Assembly: GCF_014839805.1 (NCBI RefSeq)
Contig: NC_051123.1
Span: 2,648,727 to 2,712,726 of the forward strand
Reading direction: 5' to 3'
Origin: Manduca sexta
Lineage: Eukaryota > Arthropoda > Insecta > Lepidoptera > Sphingidae
Length of the DNA stretch: 64,000 nt
Part shown: positions 10,533 through 21,322 of the stretch, in pieces
Layout: every line of letters begins with the position of its first letter
How positions within the stretch are numbered: position 1 is the first letter of the stretch
Program-made: the position numbers and the translations under genes
Notes under the pieces: model-generated
Seen by the model: the letters and a program-made list of their open reading frames with translations, nothing else
Databases searched by the model: none
What the model was told of the DNA's origin: nothing

Positions 10533-10773
10533 TACATAATATATCTCTCTACCTACTCTTATTCATAAAAATCACGTATAAATTGTGCCACTCCACTTCG
10601 CCAATATGTCGAATATATCCGCTGACGCAAGCCAGCTTCGACATGCTTATAATCAAACTCGATTACTAATTGCAGTACAAACATGTGTACAATCACGTAT
10701 GTCAATAGTGGCGCGTGATTTTTTTCAAATATTGGTTTATGTTATTATGTATTGACAGGTTTTTTATGCTAGA

Positions 10774-10974
10774 CATTCACACATATACATCAAGCCTCTA
10801 TCCCAGAATAGGTCGGCAGAGGCGTAACCAGGGTCGCACCCATCGCCTGTGTTCCGTCCCATGATGGGAGAGAGGATAGGCCCATAATATTGGGCATAAA
10901 TTTCAGACTCCGGGCTGATACTGAGTAAAAAAAAAGTAATATCACATTGCTTGATATGGGATTCGAGGTATCTA
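10774..10974 (-). repeat. SINE-B, most of the body
   Basis: Reverse complement runs from a decayed B-box region through CAGTATCAGCCCGGAGTCTG, ATGCCCAATATTATGGGCCT and TTACGCCTCTGCCGACCTAT to a TGTATATGTGTGAATG tail. The tRNA-like 5' head is largely lost. Confidence 0.75.
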
Positions 10975-11540
10975 GTTGAGAGATAATGTAATGCTAGATT
11001 AACAAACATACATAGTTCAGTGTCATAGTTTGAGTTGCTACTATCAACGATTCACCGCAGAAGTATTTGGACACTGCTTGACGACGTAAATAGACAAAGC
11101 AATGATATACACAAAATTTATAGTTAAAATCTCGCGTACTAGAAAAAAAAAACAAGAGAATTTATACGATTCATATCCATGTAAAAATTCTTACACAAAA
11201 TGTTCTATTTAAACCGATATTTCTGATTTTCCAGTTATAGCTCGTCTCTACTGCTTTGGAGGGAATGTTTCTTTTATCAATTACTCTGTTACTGAAATGT
11301 AAATTGAACAAAGCAATTCCTTATTAAGAATATCTGTAAACTTTTCTCTAATCAACGGGAAGGTCCTGTGAAGTGTACGGAACAAGAGAAAGATTGGCGA
11401 ACGTCGGGTAAGGTTATATGGTATATGCCACTGAAATATTCCTAGGCATATGATCTAGTATAATGAAATGCTTTTGGCTTTGAGTCCGCCTATACTATGC
11501 ATACAGTGTATAAATAAATATAACAGTGACAAGGCTCGAT

Positions 11541-11783
11541 TGTTTTTTTTGGCACGGCAAAGCGACCCTAAATCACCTGATGGTAAGAGAAGTGGGATCC
11601 AGATAGATTGTCGACAAAGAACAGATTACTACGCCAGTCGCTACAATTACGCCGGCGTGTTTGAACCGGATATACACAGGCTGATCCCGGAGCTCACACT
11701 CAGGTACGTGTGCCACAATGGCGAGTTTTAACGGCTTCCGTATGGTGGTTGATGTCTGGGGGGATATAAAATATATCCCACCA
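11541..11783 (-). repeat. Repeat D, full copy
   Basis: Complete minus-strand copy from the T-rich end (complement of the A tail) to GGATATAAAATATATCCCAC. The 87-codon frame at 11468-11731 is read through this repeat and is not a gene. Confidence 0.7.
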
Positions 11784-12445
11784 CAAACTCAATCGCTCCC
11801 AGGGTAGTCAGTTTACCGATTCATAATGATATATACGAACAACGCCTAGTTCCATACAATTAATACCCAAGTTTTAATGCAATAATTATGATGTTCAAAA
11901 CTATAGATTTGCCATCAATGCATAATTTGAAGATTCGGAATGATGCCTATAAAACACTAATTGAAGATTCGAAATGATACCATATGGGAAGTTTTATATA
12001 CTACCTCTAATAATATCCTAGTTGTCTTTGTTTGTACGGGTTAAATACGTCATAACTTTCACACACGTGAATGTAAAATGTAAAATAATGCGCATGTATG
12101 CGTACATACTTTATTCGTTTGATTTGTTAAGGTATGACATATCTATACTTTGATCATCATTGGTAGTTATAGAGTATGTTGGCTGTAAGCTGTAAGGTAG
12201 TTCGAAATTTAAATTTGTAAATCCTAATTTGAAAATGATTTACATAAAATTTCAATAAAAAAGATGCATAAATTATGATAACAATTGAAAGTTAGCGCAA
12301 ATGATTTTCAGCTGTGCATACAAGGTTATGTGATATTCAAAATTAGCTAAATATAAAGTCACGTGATTAGTTTGTAGTCTTCTGTAAAGGTCATTGTTGC
12401 TATGAACACATATTTATGGTTCCTGCAGTGAATGAAATAGAATAA
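11784..12445. other. AT-rich DNA with a short imperfect duplication
   Basis: ATTTGAAGATTCGGAATGAT and ATTGAAGATTCGAAATGAT occur side by side near 11926-11977. No gene seen. Confidence 0.4.
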
Positions 12446-13062
12446 AAACCGACTTAGTGCGAGTCGGACTCACGCACCGAGAGTCCCGTACAAACCTGTA
12501 GCTATATAAGTAAAAGTTCATCTATCACGACAATCGAGTCATATTTTATTACAAAATTAAAGGCAATTAGGCCTAAGTATTTGAAAAAGCGGCGATAGCC
12601 TAGTTGGTTGTGGAACGGTCTGTTGAGACGAATGTCCGCAGGTTCAAATCCCAAGGGCACACAACTCTGATTTTTCTAAAAAATTATGTGTGTATTCTTT
12701 GTGAATTATCGCTTGCTTTAACGGTGAAGGAAAACATCGTGAGGAAACCTGCATACCTGAGAAGTTCTCTATAGGAATTTCGATGGTGTGTGAAGTCTAC
12801 CAATCCGCACTAGGCCAGCGTGGTGGACTAAGGCCTTATCCCTCTCAGTAGTAGAGGAGGCTCGTGCTCAGCAGTGGGCAAGTATTTAATACAGGGCTGA
12901 AATTATTATTATTATTATTATTTGATATAAGTTTTAACTTGATGTCTGTCGCGTTCCTGAGTAAAAGGGTATTGACAGACGGACGGACGGTCGAACGGAC
13001 AACAAAGTGATCCTATGATGGTTCCGTTTTTTCCTTTTGACGCACGGAACCCTAAAAAAGGA
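12446..13062 (-). repeat. Repeat H element interrupted by SINE-A
   Basis: Left piece 12446-12577 (AGTGCGAGTCGGACTCACGC, then a CCGTACAAACCTGTAG core). Right piece 12926-13062 (the reverse of the 8018-8155 text, ending GACGCACGGAACCCTA). Both pieces belong to one older element into which the SINE-A at 12585-12918 was inserted. Another left-piece copy is at about 14590-14720. Confidence 0.55.
12578..12925 (+). repeat. SINE-A, full length
   Basis: Type example in the plus orientation. Head 12585-12660 with A-box TAGCCTAGTTGG (12596-12607) and B-box GGTTCAAATCC (12641-12651), the right spacing for an internal Pol III promoter. Then a conserved body (GGTGAAGGAAAACATCGTGA, CCAATCCGCACTAGGCCAGC) and an (ATT)n tail. 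TATTTGA at 12578-12584 and 12919-12925 is a 7-bp duplication. It encodes nothing and depends on LINE proteins. Confidence 0.88.
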
Positions 13063-13734
13063 CTTTATGGAGTAGTATTTCGTGGCTATTGATATATTTT
13101 AACTGACTTCTTTAGGACTATGTTATACAGTATAACAAAATGAATTACCTACCCTCAACAAAACTATACAGTTTACAAAGCATTATGAATCAGCATCGTT
13201 TAAAAATGAGCCCTGTATTTAATTACATATCGTTTCTATTATAAAGAGAATATCTTTCCGCTATCCTGGCTTACGCAGAATTATAAATTGCATATAACTT
13301 CAACATTATTGAGGACTTTATCATTCGGGCTGCCCATAACTTCATCATTATAGAGGACTTCGTCAGTAAACAGTATAATATATACTCAAAAAAAGACAAT
13401 TTGACTTAGAATTGAACTCACGGCGTTCCCAGCAGCATTCCCCTTATTTTTTAGAGCATACAATACGATAACCAACATCTGTGATTCCTCAATGCCCTCT
13501 TTAAATAAATACAATGCGTACAAACAGGATCTACACTAGATAAGTTCAGAGGGTTATCTTTGTATAACCCGGCCAAGTTAAGTATGCATGTTTGATTATT
13601 TTTTGTCAGGGTTATAGGTTACCAGAGCATAGAATTAAAATTGATGTAATTTATAGATTATGTTTGTATATTGATGTTTGATTATCTGATAAAAGAATTT
13701 AAATCTAATACACGATATCCTAAGACAGATAATC
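13063..13734. other. AT-rich DNA, no feature seen
   Basis: No coding signal and no recognised repeat. Confidence 0.4.
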
Positions 13735-13990
13735 TTTGCTGGTGGTAGGATATATTTTATATTCACCTGGATAGCGACCATCGTTCACAAGGTGTTAAAA
13801 CCCGCCATACGGGCTCGTGTAAGTGTGTTGCGTTCCGGAATTGGCCTGTGTATATCCGGTTCTAATAGGCCGGCATAATTGTGTCGACTGCCGAGGGGTA
13901 ATCATCTCTCGTCAGTAGACATTCTATTGGACCCCACTCTACTTCCCATTAGGTGCAGTGGAGCAACTGTGCCGAGCACGTATATAAAAA
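13735..13990 (+). repeat. Repeat D, full copy
   Basis: Complete copy from CTGGTGGTAGGATATATTTT to GAGCACGTATATAAAAAGA. The internal hairpin is nearly kept: GTCGACTG at 13883, with one change in the partner arm. Confidence 0.75.
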
Positions 13991-15140
13991 GATAAGGTGG
14001 ATTCCAAATTGTTGTTCGAGAAATATTACAAACATGATATATCTGCCCGATTTGTTTGATATAAGCTCTCTTTCTCTCACAACCAACGTAAAATCATGCA
14101 CTTTTATGCTAAGTAATAGTTGCAAAAACGTAAATATTTGCGTAATTTCTATAAACTCTATCCCATTCCTTCAAGACCGAGTGTACAGGAGTGATTCTCA
14201 TGAAATTTACTTTCCCTACAGGGCACAGATCATCGGACAGGTAACCAACAAAATCGTAAACCAGTCTATAAAAATTCAAAACTGTCACTACTACACTTTT
14301 ATATTGATATCAAAACTGCAACACGGCGTAAAATAAAAACATTTATTCTACTTTTTAACAACACATCACTTCTCATGTTTACGTTGGCGAATTAAACACG
14401 TTTGTCCGAACGTCAAAATATTTACCGCGATAAATAATCATGTTTGTAGCGGTTATCATATATTTTATACTATTGAATACAAGACTAGTGCTATTACTGT
14501 CAACTAATAGAAATTCTATACATCTCTAATAATTAGTTGTTCCACGTAGATCGTCGTCGTGAGAAAGTGTATAAATATAAAAAAAATCTTACAAGTGAGA
14601 ATTGGACTGGCGCGCCGAGGGTTCCGTACAAAATTGTAGATAATGTATCTAAGTATATATTTCAAACTTGACAAACTTAACTTTGCCGTTTGATCCCTCA
14701 GCACGGTTATTTCATTAACCACAAATACTAAGTAATAGTAAATGGTTTTTTGTTATTAAAGTACATATTTACAGTTTTAAGATGAAACTGCCGATCTGAT
14801 CCTGAATTGTTATACTTATAGGAAGCTATATTACCTTTGGTAGAGGCTATACACATAAGCTCACCGGTTAGTTGACCTTCTGCCTACGCCACATATAGTA
14901 CCAACTAGCGTTATTATTATATCTTAATTAAAAATCATGTTACAAGTCTTAATATTGTTTAATTCAAATAGCTATTTAGACGAAATTTTCCTATAATAAT
15001 GTTATCAATCAAAATCCATTAAAATCTAATTATAAAATTCATTGGAATCTTAATGGACTTAACGTTAGGAATATTGGTAGTATAAAGTTTTTAAAGTAGG
15101 TTATTAGATGGTAAGTGTGACGGTGGTACTATCAAACCGG
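13991..15140. other. AT-rich DNA with a repeat H scrap
   Basis: 14590-14720 holds a repeat H left-end scrap (GCGCCGAGGGTTCCGTACAA). A 127-codon frame at 13953-14336 begins inside repeat D and shows no domain, so I do not call it a gene. Confidence 0.4.
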
Positions 15141-15376
15141 ATAATAATAATAATATCAGCCCTGTATTATGTACTGTCCCACTGTTGGGCACGGGCCTCC
15201 CCCCTACTGAGAGGGATTAGGCCCCAGTCCACCACGCTGGCCTAGTGCGGATTGGTAGACTTCACACACCCTCGAAAATTCCTACAGAGAACTTCACAGG
15301 TATGTGTGTTTTCTCACGATGTTTCCCTTCACCGTTAAAGCAAGCGATAATTCACAAAGAATTCACACATTGTAAT
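15141..15376 (-). repeat. SINE-A, head missing
   Basis: Minus-strand copy with (ATA)n, tail and body (CACTAGGCCAGCGTGGTGGA in reverse complement). It stops at AATTCACAAAGAATTCACAC, before the tRNA-like head. The 5' truncation is typical of incomplete reverse transcription. Confidence 0.8.
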
Positions 15377-16002
15377 TATATTGTCACTGTTGTAAGAAAT
15401 TATTCGTCGAAATATTTAAGATGATACTTATTGAGTTGTACATAACTTTGTATACTGTGATCATGTGTAATTGTAATTATATATTTGAGCATTAATAATA
15501 TCGACGGTTGAAGGCGATAAAGCGACATTTATTGAAAATATTTAACTAGTTTAAAAAAAACGAAAAAACGTGCTGATTTTAATTGTCTATGAAATCTTAG
15601 TGTTGCAAAAAATTTCGCTTAAGTTAATTGACCTTTCCACCGTCGACATGTATCTCAATATTCCATTTTGTCGATATACATTACTTTTATGATCCTATAA
15701 ATAATAAAAAAAAAATAACGCCGAATTAATAACGTCCTGTTTTTTTCAGTTAAGTCATTTAATAAACAAATAAAGCTTAACGATTGCCGCATTTAACAGA
15801 GATCTATATGTAGTATATATATTAATAAATGTGTATATATTATGTTCCCTTAGGACTTTAAAACGGCTGGAAGTGATTTTTAGTGTAATTTTAGTTAAAT
15901 TTCAGATTAGTCCAGTGGTTTGCGATCGAAGGACCAGAAGTAAATTGGGTAGAGATAATTAGTGGTATCCGTGCGAAACTGGGGCAAGTCACTAGTTCAA
16001 TA
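15377..16002. other. AT-rich DNA, no feature seen
   Basis: No coding signal and no recognised repeat. Confidence 0.4.
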
Positions 16003-16232
16003 TATTTTTTTTGTACGGGGTCAGCAAAGTGACCCCACTGTACCTTACAGTAAGTGGAGTGGAGTCCAATAGAATGTCGACTGAACAGCGATGATTACCC
16101 CTCGGCAGTTGACACAATTATGCCGTCTTGTTGGAACCCGATATACGCAGGCTGATCCCGGGACGCGACACACTTACGTGGGCCACTATTGCGGGTTTTA
16201 ACACCTTGTGTACGGTGGTCGCTATCCGACAA
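16003..16232 (-). repeat. Repeat D, full copy
   Basis: Minus-strand copy from a T-rich end through ACCCCACTGTACC and GATCCCGGGACGCGACACAC to TGTGTACGGTGGTCGCTATC. Well preserved. Confidence 0.75.
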
Positions 16233-18005
16233 ATAATCTGATAAAAGTGTTGCGGCAGCCGATATAACCATTTGCTTGATTGTCGGAGGAGCTGCAGTCG
16301 GTTAACCGTAGGTAGATTAGGTTAACATCTGACTAAAGATCTTCCCTTTCCATAAAGTAGTGCGACCATCTGTTCCTCTACAGTGACAACTACCCACACG
16401 CCGCTACATAAGTAAATTGTTCTGTGCACCTACTTCAATTGATTAAAAAGAAAATTACGTAGTAGATAAGGCAGTATTAACTGAAAACATGCTAGCCTAT
16501 ACCATATTGCTACATTTCGAATTTGTGTACAAAATTTTTGTTTCAATATACCAACTTTCATACAATAAAATATGAATCCATATCGACGTGAATACACGTC
16601 GTAAGGTAACACGTCCACGTCCCTACACGTACGTGATCATTTAGGCCTGTCACTTCTAAGAAAAAACATTTTTACGTACAGTTATTACTGTTGCCATGTC
16701 TTTCCGTGTCAATTTTTCGTAGACAAGGGAACTATGTAATATGTCTTATATTTGATATTAAATTGGTAGAACTATCCTGTGGACATAATTGTCTACGGCA
16801 TAAATGGGTACAGAAATCCGTTGTAAAGTTACTTTTAAATTGCGTTTTGTTTACTAAGTAAAATTAAAGATATCTAGAAATTAAAATAATCTCTCTAATC
16901 TGACAAAATTATATTGGTTTTTATGCTCTGTATCACGAGTTTGGAATTTGTGCCTGATATGACATAAGGCTCGCTGCCTATCAAATCATAGGATGAAACA
17001 TAGAAGCAAAAAGCGAGTGCCGTGATTACACCGCTGTCTACCTCTTTGGGAAAAAGATATGTTGTCTTTTTCCTATTTTTTCTCCCCGAACGCCGGCAGT
17101 GCATTCATGATTCGCTTCGAATTATGTGTAGCTGGACTTTACTAAGATCTAATAATTAATTTAGGAATGAATTTCCCTATCTGTAACAGTTGCTTAATTA
17201 TTATCATTTTCCATGACTCGATAAAAAAAAAATTCGATTGAAAAATTTACAAAAAAAGTCCTAGTTTTCGAAGTTAAATTCACATGTTAAAGTAGTAAGT
17301 AGTATTTTCTATTATCATTCATAATATAGACAAGTATTATATTTTATGCGCATAGAGAATTATTAGAAATAGACATAGGCAAAGCGGAATTCCCTTGCAT
17401 GCAAATCTTATTAATATTCTAAATTCATTTAATGGTTAACTCGTTTATTTATATCCATTTTCCTAGTACGGACATTGATTGTTATTTAATACTACGTAAT
17501 GGAATGTGAGGATCCAGGAAATATTTATTTATTTATAATCATTTGCGGTTGATAATTATTGTTATGTGTTGTTTTATGATTATTTAGGATATTGTTTCGT
17601 CTAGTGATCGATTTAACATATCACTAGATGTTCTTTAAAAGTTAATATTGATGAGGAAATATACACTTACTGATATACTTACGTTTTTAATTCATGATTA
17701 GCCTATATTTTGTCTTTTTCACGCTTAAGTTATTCGTAAGAAAAAAATGTATAAAACTGGTTTAAACTCTGATTAAAAATTAGTCATAAATATTGTAGAG
17801 ATATTATTAATAATATTTTACGAATTTCGTTCTTAACAAAATAAATGAAATTAAAAAATAAAATATGTAATAAATTTTCCAATGTCCAAAAAATAATGTT
17901 CTATATTCAAAAAACAATCATGCAAATTTCATTGACACTTTTTATACAAAATTCACCAATAAAACCTTTTTGAATGCAGGCCCCGTATGAATAATGTAAA
18001 CATAC
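16233..18005. other. AT-rich DNA; possible intron of the minus-strand exon at 18006-18064
   Basis: No transposon family recognised here, so it is the longest repeat-poor stretch left of the candidate exon. A short hairpin TCTAGTGAT...ATCACTAGA lies near 17600-17628. If the exon call is right, this is the start of its first intron (minus strand, starting GTATGT at 18005). Confidence 0.3.
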
Positions 18006-18064
18006 CTGTCGATTATTCCCGCCTTTTCTGGCGCGCGCTCCGCATCCAAAACAATTCCATTCAT
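18006..18064 (-). CDS. Candidate first coding exon of an unrecognised host gene (partial)
   Basis: On the minus strand an ATG at 18064-18062 in good context (AACA before ATG) opens 19 codons reading MNGIVLDAERAPEKAGIID plus two bases. It is then cut by CAG|GTATGT at 18006/18005, a consensus arthropod splice donor. The overlapping frame used by the longer simple ORF (17907-18089) ignores this donor. The exon is much more GC-rich than the DNA around it and lies in the only repeat-free island of this part of the window. I do not recognise the protein, and no downstream exon could be identified, so this rests on start context, donor and composition only. Confidence 0.35.
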
Positions 18065-18420
18065 TGTTTAACGTAACACAGCACAACACATTTGCATATA
18101 AACTTAAAAAAGTTCACGAAGAACTGACACTGCAACTTTTTATTGCATAAAATTGGCAAAGGACGCAACTTCGTACAGCCTTGTTGTTAAAAATTAATAA
18201 AAGTTACATTGGTTTCGCGCGTAAAGTTGATCGTTTTGCGTAAATAAAGACGAAAATAAAAAAGGAAAAAACATCGACGTCCGTTTCGGCTAAGACGCCA
18301 TGCGTTTATGTCGGTGGAATTCGCGTACACCGAGATCGGAATGAGTCATAGAGTATTTGTTTATGCGCAGAAGCGACGAGGGGTTTACAATCACGAAAGC
18401 TCGCTTATTTATTAGGAAAA
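18065..18420 (-). promoter_or_regulatory. Promoter-like region and 5' leader upstream of the candidate exon
   Basis: Relative to the flanking DNA this stretch is richer in CG dinucleotides (CGCGCG, ACGTCCGTTTCGG, GACGCC, CGCGTACACCGAGATCGG). On the minus strand GTGTCAGTTCTTCG near 18115-18130 contains TCAGTT, a match to the arthropod initiator. I see no convincing TATA box or DPE at the expected distance. The region could equally be an unrelated CpG-rich island. Confidence 0.3.
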
Positions 18421-19500
18421 TTTAATTTAATACTGTAGTTGAAAGTAATACACAAATTGAACAGTGCAAACTGTAAAGAAGGATCTGCGTGTTAGGGAAA
18501 ACTATAATAAATAATACGGTATAACCCAGCGGTCACACTTTTCTAAAAATATATTGAGCATGATTATTCATGTTCGTGATACCACATTGTGGTTTAACAC
18601 AAGGACTTACCACAGGAATGATTAATTGTATGTCACCTCTTCACCTTATTAGTTTTCTTAGTAAACACATGTTGTTATTGTTTTCATTCATATTTGACGT
18701 TATTCAGTTTTTTTTTAGAAACTAGACCGTCTAATGTTTAAAAGGGTCACCTGATGTAAATTGATATTTACCGCCCATAACACCAAAATAATGAATCTGG
18801 ATCCCGCGTTGAATAAAAAGGAATGGAAAGATATGAATAATTATATTTCAGAATGTCTCGCTTACCATTCAAAACGCAACAACAAACAGTTGCACCAACC
18901 CATTAATGTATAGACACAAACTTCCATCATGGTATTGTTGATCGAACAATACAAATTATATATTTTAGTAATATTAGATGCACGTTGCCAATCCCTTGTT
19001 TTTTGTACCATATTTATAAATATGTGTTTGTCCCAGTACATTGTAAAAAATATTGTTTTCTCTCTTTCTGAATATTGCTAAAGCTTTGCTCTACCATCTA
19101 AAGATGTTAACTGATTATAGCAATTAGTGATAATTCGACGCAAACACAAATATAACATCGGGTGTCGCCTCTGTTCTATATTACTCTTACTCTATGACCC
19201 AAACCAGTTGCTCAACTCAGCGGTGAGTATTGCGCGCGCAAACCAAAACACTATTTATTTTAAATTAAAGGCGATTGTATGGAGTCATAATAAATGGATT
19301 TATTATAACTCCCATTGTTTTTGCAATTGTAATTGATAATGAATGGAGGGGCGGTTACATCGAGAGGCAAAGATCGTATTCTGTCATTGATAAATTGTGT
19401 ACTTGATAATTAAAGCTGTTATTTATGACTTGATATAACGCTTTCAATTATTATTTTATCCTAGGGTCTAGTTGTTAGTCGAGGCAACTCTTGTGGCAAT
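18421..19500. other. AT-rich DNA, no feature seen
   Basis: No coding signal and no recognised repeat. Probably upstream of the candidate minus-strand gene. Confidence 0.35.
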
Positions 19501-19731
19501 TCGTCTAGGTATACAATAATAATATTAGCCCTGTATTATATTGTCCCATTGTTGGCCACGAGCCTCCTCTACTATGAGAGGGATTAGGCCTTAGTCCACC
19601 ACGCTGGCCTAGTGCGGATTGGTGGACTTCACACACCCTCGAAAATTCCGATAGAGAATTTCTCAGGTGTGCAGGTAGGTTTCCTAGGGAGTAATCCTTA
19701 CCGATGAAACCAAGCCAACGTCGTCTAGGTA
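19501..19731 (-). repeat. SINE-A, 5'-truncated, with 11-bp target-site duplication
   Basis: TCGTCTAGGTA at 19501-19511 and 19721-19731 bounds the insertion. Inside are the (ATA)n tail and SINE-A body, which degrades and ends at the CCTTaCCG..GAAACcAAGC position of the consensus. The Pol III head is absent, so this copy cannot be transcribed from its own promoter. Confidence 0.8.
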
Positions 19732-19814
19732 GGTAATATTTTTCAGACGTCAGAACTTTGTAAGGATTTTGCCTTTTTGTCTTGGCATGGAAAAGTTGTA
19801 AACATTAACATGTG

Positions 19815-19960
19815 ACTTGCTGATATTACGGTCCGACCCGTGACCATGAAGGTTGCAAAGCTTCCGTGACGTCAGGAGTAAAAATGAAACAAAAATACGC
19901 GATAAAATCCAAAAACTAGTTTTATTTCGCTGTCCAATTTTGTAAATGTAATAAATCATT
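19815..19960 (+). repeat. Repeat G copy
   Basis: GACCCGTGACCATGAAGGTT, then GATAAAATCCAAAAACTAG and TTTTATTTCG. The same pattern recurs at 26955, 31615 (minus), 33575, 40100, 61001 and 61318 (minus). It is probably the 3' end of a retroelement. The class is not determined. Confidence 0.55.
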
Positions 19961-20384
19961 ATGGCCATACAGTTGTATGAAAATATATAGTATACGACTA
20001 CACTACGATATAATTTAACCATGTCCGGTAGAAATCGGAAAGATAATAATAAGATATGTCGCCCTCAGGCGATTATATATAAAAACCCTTGTAAGGGAAA
20101 ATAAATAAGAGATCATAATAATAGCTAACTTAACCTTGTTTCCGTAGTGAAAATCATAAATATATAATATTTATTCCCGAAGAAGTTGACAAGGCTACTA
20201 GTGCACGTATTTGTCAGCTAAATCTGTTCGTCCCATGATGTGATATTGGGTTAGCTCGTATTATCAAGCACACATTTTGATTCCAAGAAATTAAATATTT
20301 TTTTTTAACAAATTTACTCAGATTACCCCTGTCCCTCTATCAAGAAGACACCTTGCTTCTCTCTAGAGTCTATCCTACCTCGTA

Positions 20385-20600
20385 TACAGGCCGAGGCATG
20401 CACGTTAAGTACGTAAATCCGTTGGTCCTGCGCCTGATCTCTCTTCGGTTTTGTCGTATCGCCGTCTCACCGAACTATGAGAGTGAAGGAATAGAGAGTG
20501 CTTGTGTGTTGCGCATACACTTGTGCACTATAATATCTTTTGCCTACTTCGCTGATCTTCGTTAAGATTGGCTGCCACCGCCGTGGCCGGAATTCGTAGG
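20385..20600 (+). repeat. SINE-C, head missing
   Basis: CCGTTGGTCCTGCGCCTGAT, GAACTATGAGAGTGAAGGAA, ACTTGTGCACTATAATATCT and the tail GATTGGCTGCCACCGCCG match SINE-C. The 70-codon frame at 20353-20565 is its shadow. Confidence 0.7.
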
Positions 20601-20659
20601 TTATTAAGGCATCAATCAATCAAGACAGGAATTTTTAGACAGGCAGATACAGGCTTTTT

Positions 20660-20850
20660 ATAGAGCACAGTAAAGTGACCTCACTGCACCCGATGGTAAG
20701 CGAAGTAGAGTTCAGATAGAGTTTAGATAGAGTATTGACTGATGATATATGACTCTTTGCCAGTTGACATAATTATGTTGGTTGCACGGTGATCCCGGAA
20801 CGCGACATTGAAATGGGCTATTGTTATACAAAAGTTATCCTACCAATAGC
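20660..20850 (-). repeat. Repeat D copy, diverged
   Basis: Minus-strand copy (GTGACCTCACTGCACCCGAT, then GTGATCCCGGAACGCGACAT), with a small local duplication GTTTAGATAGAGT near 20720 and the 5' tip TTATCCTACCAATAGCAG. Confidence 0.6.
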
Positions 20851-20929
20851 AGTGTTTTGGTTTTTAGAAAAACACAAATTTACCTGAGCTGAGAAAATCA
20901 AACCTAATGTTAATGTAATATAGTTTATA

Positions 20930-21196
20930 ATGTCTATAAGATATTTTGAAGGAATGCCAGCGCCGCATAGTGATATCATGCTAGCCTCACCTCCTGAAAC
21001 GAGGATGGATATGGATGAGGATAATCAAAGCAAAGTAGCTTTCAAGCAATCATCTTATTTATCATTACCTAAGCCTACGGGAAATCAATATTCAAAAAGA
21101 ATACGTAAACCAGTTAATAGATTTATGATTGATAGCTTTTGGTCACGGCTCCGTGTGAAGAAATTTTTCCGGGATATAAGTCCCGAGTTATATTGA
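20930..21196 (+). pseudogene. Unrecognised 88-codon frame fused to repeat sequence
   Basis: Residues 1-65 (starting MSIRYFEGMPAPHSD, with an acidic run around residue 30 and basic KRIRKPVNRF near residue 58) look protein-like rather than random. From about residue 68 the frame runs into a Helitron-type repeat (from 21130: GCTTTTGGTCACGGCTCCGT, then GTGTGAAGAAATTTTTCCGG), so the real C-terminus is unknown. It could be a retroelement gag/pol scrap or chance. No domain recognised. Confidence 0.25.
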
Positions 21197-21322
21197 TCCG
21201 AGTTAAAAAGTAGCAACTTCTTATTTGTGAAATAATTTTCAAAATCGGTTCAGTAGTTCCAAAGATTATCTTCTACAAACAAACTTACAAACTTTTCTTG
21301 TTTATAATATTAGTATAGATTA
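21130..21322 (-). repeat. Helitron-type or related dispersed repeat end
   Basis: Begins with a decayed AGCTTTTGGTCACGGCT (compare CTAGCTTTTGCCCGCGGC at 37446) and continues to CAAAATCGGTTCAGTAGTTC and TATAATATTAGTATAGATTA. This is a frequent lepidopteran repeat combination. Confidence 0.5.

Noticed and set aside
12585..12660. tRNA gene suggested by A and B boxes
   Set aside because: The sequence does not close into a tRNA cloverleaf and continues into the SINE-A body. The same holds for the SINE-B and SINE-C heads and for 57280-57345.
13953..14336. 127-codon plus-strand frame
   Set aside because: It begins inside repeat D, has no domain, and its composition is that of AT-rich random sequence.
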